A stretch of 61,101 bases of DNA. It comes from Beroe ovata. Lineage: Eukaryota; Ctenophora; Nuda; Beroida; Beroidae. Location of the stretch: assembly GCA_946803715.1 (NCBI GenBank), contig CAMPET010000222.1:63651-124751 (forward strand). Direction: 5' to 3'. The translations under genes were made by a program, and so were the position numbers. The notes under the pieces are model-generated. The model searched no databases and had not been told where the DNA came from. It saw only the letters and a program-made list of their open reading frames with translations. This document shows, one piece after another, positions 16,740 to 26,124 of this stretch. Positions within the stretch are counted from its first letter, which is position 1. Each line of letters begins with the position of its first letter.

Positions 16740-18176
16740 ATGACCACTGCAATGATCCAGAGGTTCCTACACCGTTCCCCCCGCTCCCTCTTCCCCCTCC
16801 CTTCCTGTCACGCGTCACGACATCTCCCTGTCTGTCACGCGTCACGAAATCTCCCTGTCTGTCACGAGTCACGGCAACTCCCTGTCTGTCACCGTCACCT
16901 CAGTGTGGTTCACCCGTCACAGTTCCATGACATAGTCGTGGTGGGGGGTGGACTGGTCGGTAACGCAGCTACTGTGGCTCTGGCTCTGGAGGAGAGGTTC
17001 GAGAACAAGTCCATCCTCCTCCTAGACCAATCTCCACACGAACCCACATTCGATCCACAGGATGGAGAGGGGTTCAACCTGAGAGTTATCAACCTGACTG
17101 TGGGAAACCAGAAATTCCTAGACCGGATTGGAGCGTGGGATAAGATCAGGGCAATGCGCAGTCACGAGTACGACAAGATATTCTGCTGGGAGTCGAACAG
17201 CAATCACACAATCTCGTTTGAGGCCAGTCCCATGGGTTATATAGTGGAGAATAACGTGATAGAGAGGGCTCTGCTTGAGGTGGCAGCAAGACTGCACAAT
17301 GTTGAAGTAAGGAGAGGCGAGGAGGTGGCTGATATCAAACTGCCGGTGCAACAGGAACGTGCTGTAATCAGCCTCCGATCAGGGGAGATGTTTGACACTG
17401 ACCTGGTAGTTGGTGCTGACGGCGCTAACTCCCTCGTGAGACGTACCATGGAGACACCCGTCATGTCCTGGATGTACAACCAGCAGGGCATTGTGTGCAC
17501 TCTGAGGAGTGCTACTCTTGACAAGGATAGGGTGGCGTATCAGCGTTTCCTTCCATCAGGCCCCATAGCACTGCTTCCTCTCGACCAGGGACTCTTCTCC
17601 TTGGTGTGGTCGTGCAAACCTGTCATTGCGAATGAGCTGATGAGCCTGTCAGAGGAGGATTTTGTTGCACGTGTCAATAACGCTCTGCAGAGAGAAGCAA
17701 ACGTGCCGCCGATAGTTGCTGCCATGGAAACTGTGTCAGAGTATTTCAACCTGCTGGAAGAGCCCCCTGAAACCCCAGTGATAGTTGGGGTTGAGGGGTC
17801 CCGTGCCAAGTTTCCCCTAGGGTTCTCCAACTCATGTCGCTATGCCGGTGCTCGAGTTGCCCTGGTGGGCGATGCTGCACACCGAGTGCACCCTCTAGCG
17901 GGACAGGGGGCTAACATTGGGTTCAGGGGGGTTCAGCAGCTGGTCACATCCATCACAGACCACCCTGACTCCTCAGTAGGAGATATAGACACTCTCAACT
18001 CATACGAAAGTGCACTACAGCGACAAGTCACCCCAATGCTGTGTTTCATTGATGGGATGAACAAGTTGTACTCCTCATCGTTTGGACCTGTGGTAGCTGC
18101 GAGGAGCTACGGTTTAGGAGCAGTTAACCAACTCTCAGCTGTCAAAAACGTCTTTCTGGAAGCTGCCAGAAGCTGA
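16740..18176 (+). CDS. COQ6: Ubiquinone biosynthesis flavin monooxygenase COQ6, intronless
   Basis: A 478-residue FAD-dependent hydroxylase of the UbiH/COQ6 family, which hydroxylates the benzoquinone ring (C5) of coenzyme Q precursors on the mitochondrial inner membrane. The FAD dinucleotide-binding motif is DIVVVGGGLVGNAATVAL near residue 64. The second FAD motif is VVGADGANSLVRR (the DG motif) and the third is ALVGDAAHRVHPLAGQGANI (GD motif). The C-terminus (NQLSAVKNVFLEAA) fits the family. The N-terminal ~55 residues are Arg/Ser/His-rich without acids, as expected for a mitochondrial presequence, but are unusual in being built from 9-residue repeats (CHASRHLPV). The gene is one exon, whereas COQ6 usually has introns. 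An AG acceptor six bases upstream supports this ATG. Confidence 0.94.
   Translation: MTTAMIQRFLHRSPRSLFPLPSCHASRHLPVCHASRNLPVCHESRQLPVCHRHLSVVHPSQFHDIVVVGGGLVGNAATVALALEERFENKSILLLDQSPHEPTFDPQDGEGFNLRVINLTVGNQKFLDRIGAWDKIRAMRSHEYDKIFCWESNSNHTISFEASPMGYIVENNVIERALLEVAARLHNVEVRRGEEVADIKLPVQQERAVISLRSGEMFDTDLVVGADGANSLVRRTMETPVMSWMYNQQGIVCTLRSATLDKDRVAYQRFLPSGPIALLPLDQGLFSLVWSCKPVIANELMSLSEEDFVARVNNALQREANVPPIVAAMETVSEYFNLLEEPPETPVIVGVEGSRAKFPLGFSNSCRYAGARVALVGDAAHRVHPLAGQGANIGFRGVQQLVTSITDHPDSSVGDIDTLNSYESALQRQVTPMLCFIDGMNKLYSSSFGPVVAARSYGLGAVNQLSAVKNVFLEAARS
16806..16905 (+). repeat. 27-bp coding minisatellite in the COQ6 presequence
   Basis: Three units of 27 bp (16806-16886) plus a partial fourth encode CHASRHLPV, CHASRNLPV, CHESRQLPV and CHRHLSV. 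The reading frame is kept because 27 is a multiple of three. Confidence 0.88.
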
Positions 18177-18918
18177 AACACTTTTGTCAAGTTGGTGTTT
18201 GCTTTGTTAAAGTCTGCTCGTTTCTTTGTTTCCATCTGCGTGCACTGTAAAGTGTAAGTCTGTAAAAACCTCCATTCTTCAAGCGTGACCCCAACTATGA
18301 GTAGGAACACTGCTGCATGATCTGAGATGCTGCAATGACATCTCTCTGTTGTGATAGCCTAGAGATTCACTAGAGAATGTTGTTCAATGTAGTCCGGCCA
18401 AGAAATTATTGGTTAGAGTTCTGTGTAAATGTAAATATAACCAACGCGGAGCAAATTTCCGGGCGTTTTAGTTCATTTGTTGCATTATTCGTTCAGTAAT
18501 TGAAACTTGAAAGATAGTTTAAGATGGTTTATGATGATCGATTGTTCTTTCTCAGATGCAAAATATATTTTTGTATTTGAAACAGCTGTCTGATAGTTAA
18601 TTTTTCCTGCAAGAGCGATATGTCCGTGAAACATTAAATAGGTACCTCTGAAAAGTTGCTTTTTGCTCCTAACCAAGTCTTCGTGTTGAACAATGAACCG
18701 ACAGGCCAATATAGTTAAATTATTAGATTCTCAATTTTCCACATAATGAACAGGAGCATTGAGCATTCTTCAATTAATCAGAGCACTGGGCTGTTTAGTC
18801 AATTAGTTAATGACATTAGTTATAGAGGAACTGTCTCTAATGTCATTTAATCATAATGACAGTCAATGTCAAGTTACAAAAATCAATGATCTGATAATCA
18901 CTAACCGATTAGATTCAG
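18177..18918. other. Spacer between COQ6 and POLE4
   Basis: AT-rich with no coding frame. A small inverted repeat at about 18809-18846 has arms AATGACATTAG and CTAATGTCATT. The POLE4 ATG is preceded directly by GATTAGATTCAG. Confidence 0.5.
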
Positions 18919-19695
18919 ATGGATGTCGACGATATCACCAATGGAGGCGATGATAGCACCACAGCCGATGATGATCACGATGATGAACCACACCCCACGA
19001 CTGTGGAAATGTCCAGCTCCGTTAGCATAATGGACGCTCTGGAGGTGGACCCCAGCTCTCAAGTCATCACTACCGAGTCCAGCAGCAGCAGTCAGCCTCG
19101 ACCTCTTCCCCTCATTGATCAGATATTAGTGGCCAGTAGCATGCCGGAACCGGAGCCCGAGATAGAGGACGAGTTCGATTACGATGATGAGGCGCAGGTT
19201 GCAGTGAACAATGATGATGAGCAGGTCACTGCAGTAGATGATGATGTCACTGCAGTAGATGATGATGTCACTGCAGTAGATGATGATGTCACTGCAGTTG
19301 ATGATGATGTCACTGCAGTAGATGATGATGTCACTGCAGTAGATGATGAGATTCCCTGCGCGCAGGTTTCTCGTCTTGATGACAGCCCTGCGCCGGGGGA
19401 GAGCATGCCGGACATTCAGGAAAGAGACAAGGATGAAACATATGTGAGACAAGTTGTGTCTCAGTTGCCCATCTCTAAGATAAGGAAGCTCATGAAAATG
19501 GATCCTGACACCAAGTTGATACAGAATGAGAGCATTGTGTTGATAGCCTTTGCCACTGAGCTGTTCATAAAGACTCTTTCAACGTCTGCAGCTAGGGTTG
19601 CGGTTAGAAACAAGAGGAAGACGATAAAAAGAGAGGACATCGACAGCTGCATTCAGAATATCCAATACTTTGAGTTTCTGGAGGATATGGTGTGA
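18919..19695 (+). CDS. POLE4: DNA polymerase epsilon subunit 4-like histone-fold protein
   Basis: A 258-residue single-exon protein. The C-terminal ~85 residues form an NF-YC/CHRAC-type histone fold: LPISKIRKLMKMDPDT, then the long helix IVLIAFATELFIKTLS, then KRKTIKREDIDSCI and FEFLEDMV. The KRKT-x(2)-RED-(L/I)D ending with FEFLE is characteristic of POLE4/Dpb3, which pairs with POLE3 in the replicative polymerase epsilon and helps handle parental histones. Known POLE4 proteins are about 110-120 residues, so the ~165-residue acidic N-terminal extension is odd. It contains six perfect VTAVDDD repeats. NF-YC and CHRAC1 are the alternatives, but the C-terminus favours POLE4. Confidence 0.85.
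   Translation: MDVDDITNGGDDSTTADDDHDDEPHPTTVEMSSSVSIMDALEVDPSSQVITTESSSSSQPRPLPLIDQILVASSMPEPEPEIEDEFDYDDEAQVAVNNDDEQVTAVDDDVTAVDDDVTAVDDDVTAVDDDVTAVDDDVTAVDDEIPCAQVSRLDDSPAPGESMPDIQERDKDETYVRQVVSQLPISKIRKLMKMDPDTKLIQNESIVLIAFATELFIKTLSTSAARVAVRNKRKTIKREDIDSCIQNIQYFEFLEDMV
19225..19350 (+). repeat. 21-bp coding minisatellite in POLE4
   Basis: Six tandem units of 21 bp (GTCACTGCAGTAGATGATGA plus T) encode VTAVDDD each. One unit has GTTGAT for GTAGAT and the last ends GAG. The nucleotide identity between units implies recent expansion. Confidence 0.92.
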
Positions 19696-21251
19696 ACTGT
19701 GAATTGACATTCTCTCACTTGTGAATAGAAATGGCCTGTTTGAATGATGAGCCAAGCATTTGGGGAAGATATTTTTGGCAAACTGAGAGCTTTAGAATGC
19801 AAGCCGGGAGATTTGCCACACTCATTGAATGGAAAATTCCAACTTTATGGATATGTCCATGAATTTCATGAGTAAAGCAACAAGCGAGTATAGTTACCAT
19901 TTTACCGCTCTTGCTTTTCAAAAAGTTTCTTATTTGAAATTGAATTCATTTTATTATTTGACACGTTTCAGATGTAATAGGTATGTTATTAAATTCCTGG
20001 GTGTTACCATAAAACTGAAACCCACGCAGCTGATTGAGAAATTGATATATCATTTATTTGCTTTACTGTGAGTGTACTTTGTGCGCACTGTTGATTGATA
20101 CCAGTAATTGGGGCGTGGTTATTGATTGACACACCTTGTATAACTCGTTATGTATGTTGGAGACACAAATTGAATAAATCACCCATCGCCCCTTCTAATG
20201 AATTTACCTTATATAGACATGTTTTTCCTGAGTTCTGGACCGATACTCATATCCGATATGGTCTCAGCAAGGCACTTGCACTTGTTACAGTCACATGGTT
20301 CTTACCTGAGATCCGAACTAAGAGAAGATGCTCTTCACTTACCTGATGATTGGTGAGTTCAAATATTCGTTCACACATATGTGACCCAACTATAGCATGA
20401 TCCATACACGCGTTGTAACTGCGTGCAGTAGTAGTGCATAACTGCTTTACTACTATAGAAGGAGATATAAACTGTAATAGGTAGATACCTGTGTGTACTG
20501 TGTGATTAATGCTTTTCTTGGAAGTAGGTAGTTAACATCTGCGTCACGTTTTAAGTATTTCATTTAATAAGCGATTAATTTGAATTCAGTCACCATATCA
20601 TTATCTGAGCTTTGATCGATCAGTGTATTAATGCGTGTTTATTAAAGTTGACCTGTACCGCTATCATAGTGGTCTCAGTTTATTTGTCACGACTTGTTCA
20701 TTAACCATTTGACACCACCATTTCGACATGCCGCATGCACCATACCTATTGCATTTACCCCTCAATTTACTCAAAGAGCACAACGTGGCAACAACGTCCA
20801 TTATCACGTTTCCTGTAGTGCATTTAACTGCAATATAGTGTTAGGAACCCGGTACAGTTCTATTATTGAAGTTAACATTGATTATTATGTTCGGTGCATG
20901 ATTTCAGAAGCAAATGTTTTTTGGTAACTGTTGCTAACGGAGACATTTGTTTTTTTTCTTTTCAACCGTTTTAGGTTAAAATCTCGCAAATAAAGTACCA
21001 ATTCTGCTTGACATGTATCATTGCAGAGAGAATGTGTCAAAAGAATCAAAGATAATGGACAGATTTTTGAGCTGTTGATGGTGGAAATGGGCTACCTTGA
21101 CATTTCTCTACCTGTCACCTGAGTAAGCTTTGACAACATAGCTCATTGATTATTTGCTTTTGTCTCATGTGGTGTTTGAAGCAGTTATTTCTGCGATATC
21201 AAAGCATGCTTTTCTTCTATATATGTGTGTTACATTATAACGACATGATTA
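19696..21251. other. Intergenic, no gene recognised
   Basis: AT-rich sequence after POLE4. Short open frames (for example 20095-20346) have no recognisable domain and no splice structure. No RNA gene was recognised. Confidence 0.5.
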
Positions 21252-21253
21252 TA

Positions 21254-21787
21254 CAGGGTGTGTCATAAAAAAGTGGACAAAAGTAAACGTCCATATCTCA
21301 GCTTCTGTTCGGATTTTCCGGATAAAATTTAAAAGCGTGGTAGGTATTGGCCATACGTTTTTCCCACAAAAATTTCACGGTCATAGCTTAAAAAAGGTCT
21401 GAGTTATCCGCAAAAAACTGACTTTTCAGTTTTTGTATACTTCTAATGCGGTCTATAACTCTGGTCGTGTTTAGAGTTTCACAATGAAATTTGCAGCACA
21501 TATAGACATCACTAACACCTACTTGCTATGAAATGTCAAGTATCTACCTCAAAAAACGACGGAGGAATTGGCAAAAACAGCAGAACAGCTTTTGTCAACT
21601 TCACTTATTGACAACGCACGATCTGAGCATTTAAAATGAATACGGACTTCACCATATAGAAATCCCCAACTGAGAACAAATCCTAATAATTTCATCGAGT
21701 TATCCCAAAAACGTCGGAGATATGCAAGTACTTGTAGAGCACACAGATGTGGATGTTTACTTTTGTCCACTTATTTCTGACACCCTG
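21254..21787. mobile_element. Tc1/mariner-type MITE (family B), intact
   Basis: A 534-bp element begins CAGGGTGTGTCATAAAAAAG and ends with the reverse complement of CAGGGTGTCAGAAATAAGTG. The terminal inverted repeats extend about 45 bp, including GTGGACAAAAGTAAAC. Both ends are flanked by TA (21252-21253 and 21788-21789), the target duplication of Tc1/mariner elements. No transposase frame is present, so it is non-autonomous. A decayed relative lies at about 2640-3213. Confidence 0.88.
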
Positions 21788-21789
21788 TA

Positions 21790-22366
21790 CATGTCCTAAA
21801 TTCTTCATCCGCCAAAGCTTTTACTATAAAAAAAAACTATAAACCGATCATTACTATAAACCGATCATTTTAATTTCATTGAATTATCCCCGTCTCTGAA
21901 TCTCCTTCTTTCACTCGTAATATAGATTTAGAACCTCGTTATAGATACTCAATATTCAATACTCTGAATCAGTCATGTTCGGAGCTATTAACAGCTGACT
22001 GATAACTACCTATATACATGGTACCAAAGGGTTTGGTAAGCACAAAGCATGAAATAATATCTGCTCGAATAATTGGGTCAGAGGATCATTAAAATGATGC
22101 TTAAAACCAGTATTCTGGACTTAGTTGGTATGAGAAGTGCTTTATATAATGCTAGACTCAACAGTAGCTGCAGTATTATTTCAAATTGACCGCGTTTCCT
22201 CACGCGACATATGCGACACATGTCACGCAGCGTTAGAACAGGTGTTGATCAGTTCCGACTATACACACTTTTGTCAGTGGTTAGCTCTATTAGTTTTGTA
22301 CCCCTAGCCCCTCCCACAATGTACACACCGCATAAACACGTCACAAACACACACACACACACACAN

Positions 22367-22398
<32 letters not shown>

Positions 22399-23150
22399 TG
22401 AGGCGTCTGACAGAGACGTTTCTGTAACATAACATTAACAAGCCAAATATTCCTAGACTTGATATTAATTTTGATATTGCACACTCATGTATACGCCTGT
22501 ATGGACAGTTTTATCGGTGAGCTGTGTATGCAATGGCAATCTTCATTTCCACGTTAGAGTCCATCAAATTCCCTCTCTGTGGGCAGAAGTGGTGAGCATT
22601 TGGCACATCATCATAGCATCTGGCTGGTTTCTCCTTACAAATTCCCGTCAAGATTGACATTTCTAGCAAAGCAGAGAGTATAGAGGACCATAATCCACGA
22701 AGTATTCTCTTGCTCCTATTATAATATGCTAATTGTATGTCCTTCGGAGCCGTCGCAACTATAATCTAGCCTCTTTGTATGTCCAATATAATTAGGAAAA
22801 TTGGTTTCTTAAAAACAACGAATAGGACAACGCTTCAATCAACGCATTCCTAATGAAACTATATTATGAGAGCTATTTCATATAAAGCTATGAGGTCTTA
22901 CTCTTGTTACCACATTCCACTTGGGAAACGTCTTTTGTTTAGCTGTTCACTACCGCTCATAAACGTACACGCTTATACAGTCCATACTACTTTCATCTAT
23001 TAATCATTTCTGAACCGGAATACAATTTTACTGTCCGGATATTTCTATATTCATAATCGGCTATATATATATTGTTTGGTGCATATGTTGGGCGTTTTCG
23101 TATAAGGATCTTTGCAGCTAATTTATGAAAAATTATCAACGTTTGATCAG
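21790..23150. other. Intergenic, with CA microsatellite and a single-N join
   Basis: No gene seen. A direct repeat (ACTATAAACCGATCATT-like, twice near 21836-21870) follows the MITE. A (CA)n run at 22347-22396 is broken by the single N at 22366. Confidence 0.55.
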
Positions 23151-23860
23151 GCACGTAGCCAGACATTTTTTCCGGGGGTGGGGGGCTCGACGAGCGAAGC
23201 GAGCAAGCTACGGCAGGGGTAACGGGACGCAGCCGCCATTGGAGTCCAAGGGCAAAGCCCCTGGTCGGGGGTTAGGGGGCGAACCCCCCGGGAAAATTTC
23301 AAAAATAGAGTGTTGTAGACGGAATCTGGTATCAAAGAAAATATCACAGTAACAAAAAATGAATGGAGCAAAAAAGTTATGCAAGAGTGAAGAACTGAAG
23401 AAAATGCGATGATCTGAGTCGTTAGATACTCATTTGAGTTGCAGACTGCAGAGTACATGGCTTTTATTGCTTGTCGTAGCAATGCAAATATAATGGTTTT
23501 AGCAGGGCACTGTCCCGATATCCAAAGGTGCTGAAAGAAAAGCAGAAAATCGTCTATAATCAGGAGCAGGGCCAAGCCCCCAGAAGCCAGAGGTTAAGTT
23601 CTGTTCGATAGGGTGAAGTCCTTCAAAATTGTCCTCTTATTTTATTGCTTACAATGGAAATAAACGGGTCTTGGGGTGCACTGCCCTGATATACAACGAC
23701 ATCATATTCCCATCATATTACTGTATAGAATGTAGTATACAAGTCACAAGTCGTTTTTATTCAATGTGCTCCTTTAAAGTAGAAGCAGGGGTCTGAAAGC
23801 AGTCCTTGAAAATTTTCATCAGAGGTCCAATTTTCCCGGGGGGCCCTCCTGTCTACGCGC
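23151..23860. mobile_element. Non-autonomous element with GC-rich terminal inverted repeats (family C)
   Basis: The left end GCACGTAGCCAGACATTTTT is matched, imperfectly, by the reverse complement of the right end (GCGCGTAGACAGGAGGGCCC). Both ends then carry a G-rich block followed by a GGGAAAATT-type sequence. The left end also contains CGACGAGCGAAGCGAGCAAG. The interior is AT-rich with no gene. No clear target duplication was found, so the boundaries could be off by a few bases. Confidence 0.6.
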
Positions 23861-24184
23861 AGCTGTGTTTGATTGATTTCCCGGATATATCCCACATTTA
23901 TTGAGTAGTTTCTCTTTCCAAATTACCCGTTGAATCCACAGCTGAACAGGGGAAATTGAGTGCATGTATAGTATATCAGTGTCGTGCCAATAGGGAACGC
24001 TAGTATCGATTTCACTGCAAATTGCTGTTTTGAAAAGGCTTGATTCTGACGTGCTATTGGCGTGATAGTGTCATAAATACTAAAATACGGCTTGACAGAT
24101 CGCTCAATCTGCCATTATAACATATAGTCAAGTTGCCAAAACAAATCTAATACCCCCTCCCTTTTCCAGCAGATATTACCCGGC

Positions 24185-25396
24185 ATGAACACTAGTAGTA
24201 CCACATTCGGATACATGACCACTGTGGGCCGGACAAAGCCGGGAGAGATGGTAGCTGACCTCACATTTGGGGTAGCCGAGATAACTTCTGTGGTAATAGG
24301 ACTACTCCTCAACGCCATGACAATCCCTCACTTCTCAAAAACCAAGAAACTGTTCAGTAACTTCATATACCTGCTGATTGTCCTAGTGGACATACTGACC
24401 CTGGTTTCTTGCATTCCCACTGCCATCTCCATGCTGTATCTGAAGAGGCCTATGTTCCTGGGTATACGGGGAGTGTGCAACTTGTCCGGGTTTGTGTTCA
24501 ACATTGTGTCCCGGATGTCTGTGTTCCTGATTGCACTGCTCGGTACAGCTCGGTGTGTTTCCATCCTCTTCCCATTCACTAAGCCCAAGTTGTGGTACTA
24601 CTTCACTCCACTGGTCCTGTACTTCATAGCTAACGTCTCCCTGGCACTCCTCCCCCTCTTCTTCAGCTCGCGGGGCTATCACTATGCCCGGTTCCTGGGA
24701 CAGTGTTCTTGGGGTATCCACGAACTGAGCTTTGTCACTTGCTATGGGATGAACTGTAGCGAGTGGATATGGATGGCTATAAACACAGTCATACTACCAT
24801 GGCTTATCCCGGGATTGGTTGTCATAGTGACCTCGTCAGCGTCAGTTGTCATGCTGAAACGTTCCACCAACGCTAGGAAGAGGTTCTGTAAGCGGTCGCG
24901 GGATCACTTCCCGAGTAGGGTCCATGGAGGAGTATCCCCACACGTGCTGCCGCAGAGCAGGAGCAGGTACGCCACCATTACCATCCTGATCATGACCGTC
25001 ATCTACTGTGTTTTCAACATGCCCGGGTGGCTGCTCTACTCATACTTGCTAGGGAGTGGCTTCAACCCTGCCAAGTGGCTGAGAGGCGACATTGCCGTAT
25101 ACCTCCAGATATTCGTGTCTAGACTGTCAGTGGTCATGAACAGTGCTGTGAACCCTGTGGTATACTTCTCAAGGATGGAGTCACTCACTCTGCTCAAGAT
25201 GTTGAGGATCAGCAGGAGACGTATGTCTAAGAGTATCATTTCTAAAGCATCGGACGCTCTCAAACTGGTACCGTATCTGAGACCAGCCTCCGGTCCTGAC
25301 CACTGTACCATGCTGAGGAGACAGTCTCTGCCCACCTTCACTGGATACCAGCCTACTGATGTGGACTCATGTCAGGCTAGCGTCACTGTGGCTTAG
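24185..25396 (+). CDS. Rhodopsin-like (class A) orphan G protein-coupled receptor, intronless
   Basis: A 403-residue seven-helix receptor in one exon. The N-terminus has NTSS and other Ser/Thr residues suitable for glycosylation. Helix 1 is followed by AMTIPHFSKTKKL. The conserved helix-3 cysteine is in RGVCNLSGF and its likely partner in ECL2 is GQCSW. The end of helix 3 reads LLGTARCVSI, so the DRY motif is replaced by ARC, keeping the arginine. Helix 6 has CVFNMPGWLLY in place of CWxP. Helix 7 carries NSAVNPVVYF, a good NPxxY. The C-tail is Ser/Arg-rich (SRRRMSKSIISK). The ligand cannot be inferred; the overall pattern resembles invertebrate peptide-receptor-like orphans. A strong acceptor (CCCTCCCTTTTCCAG) ends 15 bases before the ATG. 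Confidence 0.88.
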   Translation: MNTSSTTFGYMTTVGRTKPGEMVADLTFGVAEITSVVIGLLLNAMTIPHFSKTKKLFSNFIYLLIVLVDILTLVSCIPTAISMLYLKRPMFLGIRGVCNLSGFVFNIVSRMSVFLIALLGTARCVSILFPFTKPKLWYYFTPLVLYFIANVSLALLPLFFSSRGYHYARFLGQCSWGIHELSFVTCYGMNCSEWIWMAINTVILPWLIPGLVVIVTSSASVVMLKRSTNARKRFCKRSRDHFPSRVHGGVSPHVLPQSRSRYATITILIMTVIYCVFNMPGWLLYSYLLGSGFNPAKWLRGDIAVYLQIFVSRLSVVMNSAVNPVVYFSRMESLTLLKMLRISRRRMSKSIISKASDALKLVPYLRPASGPDHCTMLRRQSLPTFTGYQPTDVDSCQASVTVA

Positions 25397-26124
25397 ACAA
25401 CCCACACACACACACACACACNNNNNNNNNNNNNNNNNNNACACTACACACACAGACACACACACACACATCCCTGTGAAATGATGCCCCCAGTATCATG
25501 AAATGAACTTTGGGGAGTGCATTTCTTGCTCAGCTGTTTTGCTGATTTTTTATTTGCTGATTGGAAACTATGCCCACTATATTGGTTATTGTATATTGAC
25601 TGGTGATATGAGGTGTTAATCTTCATTTCCCCCATATGAAGATAATGGAATCGAACTGATGTATTGGGTACAGCTGCAAAGAGGTGCCATCCATTTCTCA
25701 ACCCATTTCATCATGACAAACTGTTTGGTCAAGATAATGGCAATGTGCCCGAAGACAAATTGATTATCTTCCCAATAAAATGTAGCTTCCACACCTTCCT
25801 ACTCCAATCACTGGATTTTAATATTTGGTTCGAATTTGTCATGATAAAATATCGATGATACAGTTTGATTTCGTTGGAATTGGAATGATGATATCGATAT
25901 CGGCTAAGAGTTGAATTATGCGTTATATTACTGTTGGGTGAAAATTTATTTTTAAGTAATAAGATCTTAGATCTACTGAGGTCGTAGGGAATGAAGTTTT
26001 AATAAACTCAATTCCAGCATATAGCATGACGTAGTATCTAGCTTGGTTACACGATATCACCTTGGTAAGGTGTTGGGACACGTGCTCTCTCTCCCTTGAC
26101 ACGTGTATCGGCTGAGAAACTGAC
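25397..26124. other. Spacer with CA repeat and short gap
   Basis: (CA)n from about 25402 to 25469 surrounds 19 unknown bases (25422-25440). The rest is AT-rich with no gene seen. Confidence 0.6.

Noticed and set aside
20095-20346. 83-codon open frame between POLE4 and the MITE
   Set aside because: No recognisable motif, no splice context, and length within chance for this composition.
23125-23575. Open frames on both strands around 23.1-23.6 kb
   Set aside because: They lie inside the family C inverted-repeat element and have no domain.
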